Source: an uncultured bacterium (GTDB taxonomy: Bacteria; Planctomycetota; UBA8108). Taken from it: a stretch of 12,043 bases of DNA. A model generated the notes under the pieces. That model was not told where the DNA came from. It searched no databases and worked only from the letters and a program-made list of their open reading frames with translations. Below are positions 6,771 through 12,043 of the stretch, in pieces (position 1 is the first letter of the stretch; each line of letters opens with the position of its first letter). The DNA lies in contig CAJWZY010000037.1 of the NCBI GenBank assembly GCA_913050545.1, positions 1-12,043 of the forward strand, given 5' to 3'. Position numbers and translations under genes: made by a program.

Positions 6771-7691
6771 ATGACCGAAGAGAACAATCTCACTGTTGAA
6801 AACGAAAACAACTGGGAAGAAAAAGTCGGGCTGGCAAAAATGCTCGCTGGCGGCGTCATTATGGATGTGACCAACGCTGAGCAGGCCCGGATTGCCGAGG
6901 AGGCCGGTGCCGTCGCGGTGATGGCGCTCGAGCGGGTGCCCTCGGACATTCGAAAAGATGGCGGAATTGCCAGGATGTCGCCGGTATCCAAGATCCAGGA
7001 GATCCAGGAGTGCGCCTCCATCCCGGTCATGGCTAAATCGAGAATCGGTCACTTCATGGAGGCCGAAATCCTCGAGGCCATGAGTGTCGACTTTATCGAT
7101 GAAAGCGAGGTCCTCACCCCCGCCGATGAGGATGCCCATATCGACAAGACCCCTTTCAAGGCGCCCTTCGTCTGCGGCGCCAGGAACCTTGGCGAGGCAT
7201 TGAGGCGAATCGCCGAAGGAGCTGCGCTGATCCGGACCAAGGGAGAGGCCGGCACCGGCGATATCATCCATGCGGTCAGGCATATGAAGCTGATCACCTC
7301 GCAGATCGGAGAGCTCACCGGACTGGGAGAATGGGACCTCGCAGCCTGCGCTGAGAAACTCAACGCCCCCAGGGACCTGGTGAGCCAGGTTGCCACAGAG
7401 GGCCGGCTTCCTGTCCCCAATTTCGCTGCGGGAGGCATCGCTACCCCTGCAGATGCAGCCATGATGATGCGCCTTGGTGCAGAAGCGGTCTTTGTCGGCT
7501 CGGGAATTTTCAAATCCAGCCCCGACCCGGCAAAACAGAGCATCGTTGCGCGGGCGATCGTGGAAGCCGTAACCCACTTCGACAACCCCTCCGAGCTCGT
7601 GCGCATCTGCCAGAACGTGGACGTGGCAATGAGGGGAGAAGACACGGGCGATATTCCTGAAGAAAAACTCCTTCAGAGCCGCGGATGGTAA
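6771..7691 (+). CDS. pdxS: Pyridoxal 5'-phosphate synthase, lyase subunit PdxS
   Basis: PdxS forms PLP directly from ribose 5-phosphate, glyceraldehyde 3-phosphate and ammonia supplied by PdxT; the active form is a dodecameric ring of TIM barrels. From ATG 6771 the product has 306 residues. Asp32 in GGVIMDVTN, Lys89 in PVMAKSRIGHF and Lys157 in IRTKGEAGTGD match the Bacillus catalytic Asp24, Lys81 and Lys149 with a constant offset of eight. LPVPNFAAGGIATPADAAMM (about 223-242) is the phosphate-binding region. I preferred ATG 6771 to the adjoining TTG 6768 because AGGGG ends 7 bases before it. The N-terminal ~15 residues are polar and poorly conserved. It overlaps pdxT by 7 bases. This is the DXP-independent vitamin B6 route. 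Confidence 0.98.
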   Translation: MTEENNLTVENENNWEEKVGLAKMLAGGVIMDVTNAEQARIAEEAGAVAVMALERVPSDIRKDGGIARMSPVSKIQEIQECASIPVMAKSRIGHFMEAEILEAMSVDFIDESEVLTPADEDAHIDKTPFKAPFVCGARNLGEALRRIAEGAALIRTKGEAGTGDIIHAVRHMKLITSQIGELTGLGEWDLAACAEKLNAPRDLVSQVATEGRLPVPNFAAGGIATPADAAMMMRLGAEAVFVGSGIFKSSPDPAKQSIVARAIVEAVTHFDNPSELVRICQNVDVAMRGEDTGDIPEEKLLQSRGW

Positions 7692-8365
7692 GCGCAGTCT
7701 CTGCCACTGACCACCTGCGCAACGACGAGCCGGTTATCGGGGTGCTTGCCCTGCAGGGCTCGTTCCCGCTTCATATTGCCAGCCTGGAGCGCTGCGGCGC
7801 CAGGACCAGGCGGGTACGCAAACCGGCAGACCTCGAAGGACTTTCGGGGCTGGTCATCCCCGGGGGCGAAAGTACCACCATGGAGAACCTCGCTCTTCGC
7901 TGTGGACTTTTCGAGGCCCTGGGCAAGGCAGGGCGCGACGGCCTGCCGATTTTCGGTACCTGTGCCGGAGCCATCCTGCTGGGAAAAGGAACCGAGCGGC
8001 CTGAGCGCCTCGAACTGGTAGACGTCGAGGTGCATAGAAACGCCTACGGCCGACAGGTTGACAGCTTCAGCCAGGACCTCTTCCTCGCTCCCTTTGACAG
8101 CCCCTTCCACGGCGTATTCATCCGGGCCCCCATTATCGAAGCTCCCCCTGGTAGCTCCGACTGCGAGATCCTCGGAAAACACGATGGCAACCCGGTCCTG
8201 CTTCGCAGCGGACAATTCCTGCTGGCGACCTTTCATCCGGAGTTGACAAGGGACCTGCGTGTCCACAAACTCTTCCTGCAGATCTGTGGAGTAACAGGTT
8301 CCTGCGCTGAACCGGAGGTTCCCGGGGAAGCAGCTGTAAACCTGCTGCGAGAGAAATCGATCTGA
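7685..8365 (+). CDS. pdxT: Pyridoxal 5'-phosphate synthase, glutaminase subunit PdxT
   Basis: PdxT is a class I glutamine amidotransferase that hydrolyses glutamine and channels ammonia to PdxS. The 226-residue product has IGVLALQGSFPLH at 18-30, VIPGGESTTM at 57-66, the nucleophile elbow FGTCAGAILLG at 90-100 (Cys93), and TFHPELT at 182-188 giving the triad His184 and Glu186. Start ATG 7685 overlaps the pdxS stop (TAA 7689-7691), which implies translational coupling. About 16 extra residues precede the normal N-terminus, but no other ATG or GTG start occurs between, so I kept this start. The C-terminal ~20 residues after the conserved core are also an extension. Confidence 0.97.
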   Translation: MVSAVSATDHLRNDEPVIGVLALQGSFPLHIASLERCGARTRRVRKPADLEGLSGLVIPGGESTTMENLALRCGLFEALGKAGRDGLPIFGTCAGAILLGKGTERPERLELVDVEVHRNAYGRQVDSFSQDLFLAPFDSPFHGVFIRAPIIEAPPGSSDCEILGKHDGNPVLLRSGQFLLATFHPELTRDLRVHKLFLQICGVTGSCAEPEVPGEAAVNLLREKSI

Positions 8366-8418
8366 AAGCCAATCCGGACCCGGGCGACTGCGGCAACCGG
8401 TATTAACGGGAGCCGTAA

Positions 8419-8424
8419 AAGGAG
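8419..8424 (+). promoter_or_regulatory. Ribosome binding site that selects a TTG start
   Basis: AAGGAG lies 9 bases before TTG 8434, an ideal spacing, but 18 bases before the first ATG (8443). It therefore supports TTG as the start of the DUF368 gene. Confidence 0.7.
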
Positions 8425-8433
8425 ACTCCAGTT

Positions 8434-9381
8434 TTGCTCACAATGATCTCCACTATTCTCAAGGGGGCTGTTCTCGGCCTCGCCATGATCATTCCCGGAG
8501 TCAGCGGCGGAACGATGGCCCTGGTCCTGGGGATCTACGAGCGGTTAATCCGCGCTCTTCGTGGATTTTCACTCTCAACCCTCAGGAGCGCTTCGGGGCT
8601 CCTCTGCGGGCCGGGAAAAAAATCAAGAGCCGCGACCCTGTGGAGCAGCCATGACATGAGCTTCCTGGCCGTCCTCCTTGTCGGCGCCCTGCTGTCGATT
8701 TTTGCCTTCAGCCACCTGATCGAAGACCTTCTCAGCACCCACCCCAAACCAACCTATGGTTTCTTTTTCGGACTGGTGGCAGCCTCCATCATTTTTCCCT
8801 TTCGACTGGCTGAGCGAAAATCCATGGTCGAGCTCTGCTGCGCCGTTCTTGCCATTGGCCTCGCCATCGCCTTAAGCACCAGCAGGATCGATCCCAGCCA
8901 GGGCCTGGAAATCGATCCTTACAGCCTCGCCAACTGCGCCAGGTTTGCGGTCTGCGGCATCCTGGCAAGTTCAGCCATGTTGCTTCCGGGAATCAGCGGG
9001 TCCTTCATCCTTCTCCTCCTGGGTATCTACTACGACGTCCTCAGCATCGTCAACAACCGCGACTACCTGCTTCTCTCGATCTTCATTGGCGGCTGCCTGC
9101 TCGGACTGGCCATCTTTTCAAGGCTTATTCATTTCCTCCTCAATCGTTACCACTCCCCCACCATGGCCTTCCTGGGCGGCCTGATGGCCGGGTCACTCTG
9201 GAAGTTCTGGCCCTTCAAGGATCCTGTTTCGGGCTCCCCCTCGTGGCCGGGCGCTGGAGAAGATTCCGCAGGAATCAGCCTCCTTGCCTCTCTTGCCGCA
9301 GTCGCCATCATCGCAGCCTTTGCCTGCTATGACAGGAAGGCCAGGGCAAAAGGAACGGCCGATCAGTCCATCGGCAGGTAG
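8434..9381 (+). CDS. DUF368 integral membrane protein, probable polyprenyl-phosphate transporter (PopT-like)
   Basis: The 315-residue protein is mostly hydrophobic, with about eight or more membrane segments. It carries the two half-repeats typical of DUF368: PGVSGGTMALVLGIYE from residue 21 and PGISGSFILLLLGIYYD from residue 185, suggesting an inverted internal duplication. DUF368 proteins of Staphylococcus and Vibrio have been reported to return undecaprenyl phosphate across the membrane for reuse in peptidoglycan and other envelope polymers, so this role is likely here. TTG 8434 is chosen from the strong AAGGAG; ATG 8443 would remove three residues. It lies 68 bases after pdxT. The 3' end overlaps the convergent ferredoxin gene by 19 bases. 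Family membership is sure; function rests on the family. Confidence 0.93.
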   Translation: MLTMISTILKGAVLGLAMIIPGVSGGTMALVLGIYERLIRALRGFSLSTLRSASGLLCGPGKKSRAATLWSSHDMSFLAVLLVGALLSIFAFSHLIEDLLSTHPKPTYGFFFGLVAASIIFPFRLAERKSMVELCCAVLAIGLAIALSTSRIDPSQGLEIDPYSLANCARFAVCGILASSAMLLPGISGSFILLLLGIYYDVLSIVNNRDYLLLSIFIGGCLLGLAIFSRLIHFLLNRYHSPTMAFLGGLMAGSLWKFWPFKDPVSGSPSWPGAGEDSAGISLLASLAAVAIIAAFACYDRKARAKGTADQSIGR

Positions 9382-10190
9382 CTTCCCTCATCGGAGGGGC
9401 CCGGCTCAGCATCATCGGGAAGCTCATCCGCTCCGGGATCCGCCGACAGGGGCCTGACAATGACAGACCTTGGCTCGGTCGGGCAGTACATCTCACAGAC
9501 CCCGCAGCCTGTACAGCCCGGGTCAAGGATCTCTATGGGGCCCCCGTGGTAAGAGATCGTGATAGCGGCCTCGCCCAGCGGACACTTATCGACGCAGATC
9601 TGGCAATCCTCTCCCTGGGTCCGCACACAGAAGGCATCATCCACCTCGGCGATCCCCATACGGATATCCTCCTGCGCAACCGGGGCCAGCGCCCCGCTGG
9701 GACAGACCTTCATGCAGGAGAGGTCCTCACAGATCACACAGGCCTGGGACTGGGCATCGATAAACGGGCGGCCTTCTTTCATTGGGTCCGGATCCACCGT
9801 GACCTTGATAGCGCTCACAGGGCAGGAGTTCACGCACTGGCCGCTGACCATGCAGGTCTGCAGGAACTGCTCCTCATCGATGGCTCCGGGTGGGCGCAAT
9901 ACAGGCCTGTCGGGAAGCTTGGAAAAGCGGTCTTCATCCGGGCTGGACGAATCGTAGGCACCCTTGTTGCGCTCGTATTCATCCCAGTCCGGCAGACCCG
10001 TTTTCTCAATCCGGGCCTCTACCACGTCAGCGATCGGTTTGAGCATACGACGAAGACCCTGGGTGAAGAAACCACGCCTGTTTACGTTATCCGGGTTCTC
10101 GCCCTGTTCTTCTTCTCCAGCCGTCTCCTGCTCTTCGTTCTCGGCAGGAATTTCCTGCTCGCCTTCGTCTTTTTTTTCTTCTTCGTTCAT
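9363..10190 (-). CDS. Four-cluster ferredoxin-type protein, NapG/MauM-like
   Basis: The 275-residue protein is probably an electron carrier with up to four [4Fe-4S] clusters. Cluster motifs in order are C113/C119/C123-Pro (with Ser116 where a cysteine is expected), C151-x2-C-x4-C-x3-C163-Pro, C188...C196-x2-C-x3-C203-Pro, and C226-x2-C-x2-C-x3-C236-Pro. The arrangement, and RPPGAIDEEQFLQTC before the first motif, match the NapG/MauM group of periplasmic-nitrate-reductase-associated ferredoxins. Residues 1-37 are strongly acidic (Glu/Asp/Gln). They are followed by NRRGFFTQGLRRML at 37-50, which resembles the RR motif of this group but lacks a following hydrophobic stretch, so Tat export is not supported. 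The C-terminal tail is acidic too. Start ATG 10190; no clear Shine-Dalgarno. No nap, mau or dehydrogenase partner is nearby, so the partner is unknown. Confidence 0.88.
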   Translation of the reverse strand: MNEEEKKDEGEQEIPAENEEQETAGEEEQGENPDNVNRRGFFTQGLRRMLKPIADVVEARIEKTGLPDWDEYERNKGAYDSSSPDEDRFSKLPDRPVLRPPGAIDEEQFLQTCMVSGQCVNSCPVSAIKVTVDPDPMKEGRPFIDAQSQACVICEDLSCMKVCPSGALAPVAQEDIRMGIAEVDDAFCVRTQGEDCQICVDKCPLGEAAITISYHGGPIEILDPGCTGCGVCEMYCPTEPRSVIVRPLSADPGADELPDDAEPGPSDEGSYLPMD

Positions 10191-10296
10191 TCTGCAAACG
10201 AATCCGGCTGCCGCGGCTGGATAATCAAATTTCGCTCAAATAGCTGGAATGATATCTTATTGCCCCTGCAACGAAACTCAAGATCAGGATTTCGCA

Positions 10297-11997
10297 ATGG
10301 GTAGCTCAAAGTACTGCATCGGTCTGGATTTCGGCACCAACACTGCCCGTGCGCTCATTGTCGATGCACAAAACGGACAGGAGGCTGCCGGCTCCGTGGC
10401 CCCCTATCCCAGCGGTGAAGCTGGGATCGTGACGGATCCAGCCGATCCACTCCTGGCGCGCCAGGAGCCGCTGGATTACGAGCAATCCCTGGTTGCCGCC
10501 CTCGGTGGGGCCCTGCAGAACCTCGAGCAGTCGAGGGGCCCCGGGGCATTGGAGAACATCATCGGAATCGGGATCGGCGCTACCGCCAGCACCCCCATTC
10601 CCGTAGATGCAGAGCTCTGTCCCATTGCCCGGAATCCGGAATTCGAAGGCAACCCAGCCACCATGGCCTGGTTGTGGAAGGACCACACTGCCCATCAAGA
10701 GGCCGAAGAGATAACCCACCGGGCAGCAGAACACATCCCGCATTATCTCGACCGTTGCGGAGGCACCTACTCCAGCGAATGGTCGCTGGCGAAGCTCCTG
10801 AGATTCATCAGGACCTCTCCCGAGGCCGCGGCCCGTACAGCTGACTGGGTCGAGCTGGGTGATTACCTTGGGGGAATGCTGACCGGCTGCCACGCCCCCG
10901 CCAGGCTCCCGCGCAACATCTGCGCAGCAGGGCATAAGGGCTTCTACCACGATGCCGAAGGCCCCCCTCCCGCCGGGTTCCTGGCAGCGGTTGACCCCCT
11001 CCTTGAAACCTGGTTTTCCGACAGGGAAGCCGCCCCCCCTCTTGCTGCCGGTGCGCGCAGTGGGGTCCTGTGCGAAGAATGGGCCGGCAAGCTCGGGCTG
11101 GCGGCGGGAATACCTGTTTCCATCGCAGCCATCGATGCTCATGTCGGAGCCGTCGGGGCAGGAATCAAGAAGGGGCGCCTCGCAAAAATCATGGGAACCA
11201 GCGGCTGTGACATGGTGGTCCACCCGGCTGATGACACCCCACCTCCCTCGATCACCGGGCTGTGCGGAATCGTCCGCGATTCCATATTGCCCGGCTACTG
11301 GGGGCTCGAGGCGGGCCAGTCAGCTCTCGGTGACATCTTCGCCTGGTTCGTGAGAGAGGTCGGCGCGCCGGCCGGTCTCGGCCATGACGAGTTTACGCGC
11401 CAGGCCGCCGACCTCAGGCCAGGCCAATCCGGCCTGCTCGCCCTGGATTGGAACAACGGCAACAGGAGTATTCTTGCGGATCCCCGGCTCAGCGGCCTGC
11501 TGCTCGGCCAGACTCTCCGGACCACGACAGGGGAAATCTACCGGGCCCTCCTGGAGGCGACGGCCTTCGGCGCCCGGACCATCATCGAGCAGATTCGCTC
11601 CAGCGGGGTGGCCGTCGATGAGATTGTCGTCTGCGGAGGAATCGCCGAAAAAAACCCTCTCCTGCTGCAGATCTACGCAGATGTGCTCGGAATGCCCCTG
11701 GGCCTCTCCGCCTCCGACCAGGCCTGCGCCCTCGGAGCGGCCATCTTCGCCGCCGTGGCTGCCGGTGGCGAAGCCGGAGGCTACGATTCCGTGGAGGAAG
11801 CCCAGCATGCCATGACAGCAATCAAGGACGGCAGCTGCCAACCGGAAAACGAAGCAGGAAAGAACTATGACGAACTTTACAGGCTCTACAGGCAGCTCCA
11901 CGATGCCTTTGGCGGAGTCAACAGGGCGGCTGACCTTGGCGGCATCATGAAAGAGCTATCCCTGCTGCGAGACCGCGCAGGACAGGTTCCGGACTGA
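10297..11997 (+). CDS. araB: Ribulokinase
   Basis: AraB phosphorylates L-ribulose (and often other ketopentoses) to the 5-phosphate in L-arabinose breakdown. From ATG 10297 the product is 566 residues, the same length as E. coli AraB. FGGY-kinase landmarks are IGLDFGTNTARAL at 8-20, NPATMAWLWKDHTAHQEAEE around 119-138 with WKDHTA from 127, GGTYSSEWSLAKLL, AAGHKGFYHD, AAIDAHVGAVGAG with catalytic Asp280, MGTSGCD at 299-305, LEAGQSALGDIFAWF from 337, and SDQACALGAAIFAAVAAG near 475-490. The segment YSSEW and the WKDHTA motif are typical of ribulokinase rather than xylulokinase or glycerol kinase. ATG 10297 is preferred to ATG 10249 because AGGA lies 7 bases upstream and the fold begins at once. 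No araA or araD is visible. It is divergent from the ferredoxin gene. Confidence 0.95.
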   Translation: MGSSKYCIGLDFGTNTARALIVDAQNGQEAAGSVAPYPSGEAGIVTDPADPLLARQEPLDYEQSLVAALGGALQNLEQSRGPGALENIIGIGIGATASTPIPVDAELCPIARNPEFEGNPATMAWLWKDHTAHQEAEEITHRAAEHIPHYLDRCGGTYSSEWSLAKLLRFIRTSPEAAARTADWVELGDYLGGMLTGCHAPARLPRNICAAGHKGFYHDAEGPPPAGFLAAVDPLLETWFSDREAAPPLAAGARSGVLCEEWAGKLGLAAGIPVSIAAIDAHVGAVGAGIKKGRLAKIMGTSGCDMVVHPADDTPPPSITGLCGIVRDSILPGYWGLEAGQSALGDIFAWFVREVGAPAGLGHDEFTRQAADLRPGQSGLLALDWNNGNRSILADPRLSGLLLGQTLRTTTGEIYRALLEATAFGARTIIEQIRSSGVAVDEIVVCGGIAEKNPLLLQIYADVLGMPLGLSASDQACALGAAIFAAVAAGGEAGGYDSVEEAQHAMTAIKDGSCQPENEAGKNYDELYRLYRQLHDAFGGVNRAADLGGIMKELSLLRDRAGQVPD

Positions 11998-12043
11998 CCC
12001 ACTGGCCCTCGAACCAGTCCTCAACCCTGTTCTGCTGCCACCG
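11998..12043. other. Terminal 46 bases, nothing assignable
   Basis: The stretch after araB is too short to assign. A minus-strand frame enters from the window edge and stays open until a TGA inside the end of araB. It could be the tail of a convergent gene, but nothing recognisable is encoded. Confidence 0.3.

Noticed and set aside
6765..7577. Minus-strand open frame of 270 codons opposite pdxS
   Set aside because: It is a shadow of the highly conserved pdxS frame, with no start context or family features.
9546..10304. Plus-strand open frame with a phenylalanine-rich, membrane-like stretch
   Set aside because: The Phe run is the complement of the Glu/Lys codons of the ferredoxin N-terminus; the opposite frame carries clear cysteine cluster motifs.
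10306..11223. Minus-strand open frame of 305 codons opposite araB
   Set aside because: It lies within the ribulokinase gene and shows only composition-driven openness of a G+C-rich antisense frame.

Overview
The window is about 12 kb of densely packed bacterial housekeeping and metabolic DNA with high G+C codon usage (mostly C or G at third positions). I see no mobile element, CRISPR array, rRNA or tRNA. The host cannot be named from the sequence. FdhD, a NapG-like polyferredoxin and a LarE homologue point to a bacterium with formate or anaerobic-type redox chemistry. PdxS/PdxT shows the DXP-independent vitamin B6 route, and PlsY plus a DUF368 protein show an ordinary bacterial envelope. A planctomycete/PVC or spirochaete-type lineage is possible but unproven.

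Layout. Minus strand, 1-3842: larE -> cmk -> rpsA, probably co-transcribed at least in part, with a 311-base leader between cmk and rpsA. Plus strand, 3981-9381: plsY-gpsA (8-base overlap, phospholipid precursor synthesis), fdhD, pdxS-pdxT (7-base overlap, PLP synthase) and a DUF368 polyprenyl-phosphate-transporter-type membrane protein. Minus strand, 9363-10190: a four-cluster ferredoxin whose 3' end overlaps the DUF368 gene by 19 bases. Plus strand, 10297-11997: a full-length ribulokinase (araB), divergent from the ferredoxin.

The most striking point is at the left edge. The rpsA frame does not stop after its sixth S1 domain and acidic tail. It runs without a stop into the unmistakable N-terminus of 50S ribosomal protein L3 (IGKKVGMTQLF...PVTVLE) and off the window. 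The window thus shows an apparent S1-L3 fusion, a small-subunit protein joined to a large-subunit protein. The last ~120-145 bases also change sharply in composition (35% G+C in 1-120 against 53% in 121-240; third-position G+C about 20% in the L3 part). A chimeric assembly join or a transferred segment is therefore a serious alternative to a true host fusion, and read-level evidence is needed to decide.

Smaller oddities are a serine in place of a ligand cysteine in the first cluster of the ferredoxin, a 27-base tandem duplication inside plsY, a hairpin in a poorly Shine-Dalgarno-matched rpsA leader (reminiscent of S1 autoregulation), and maturation factors (LarE, FdhD) separated from any visible client enzyme.
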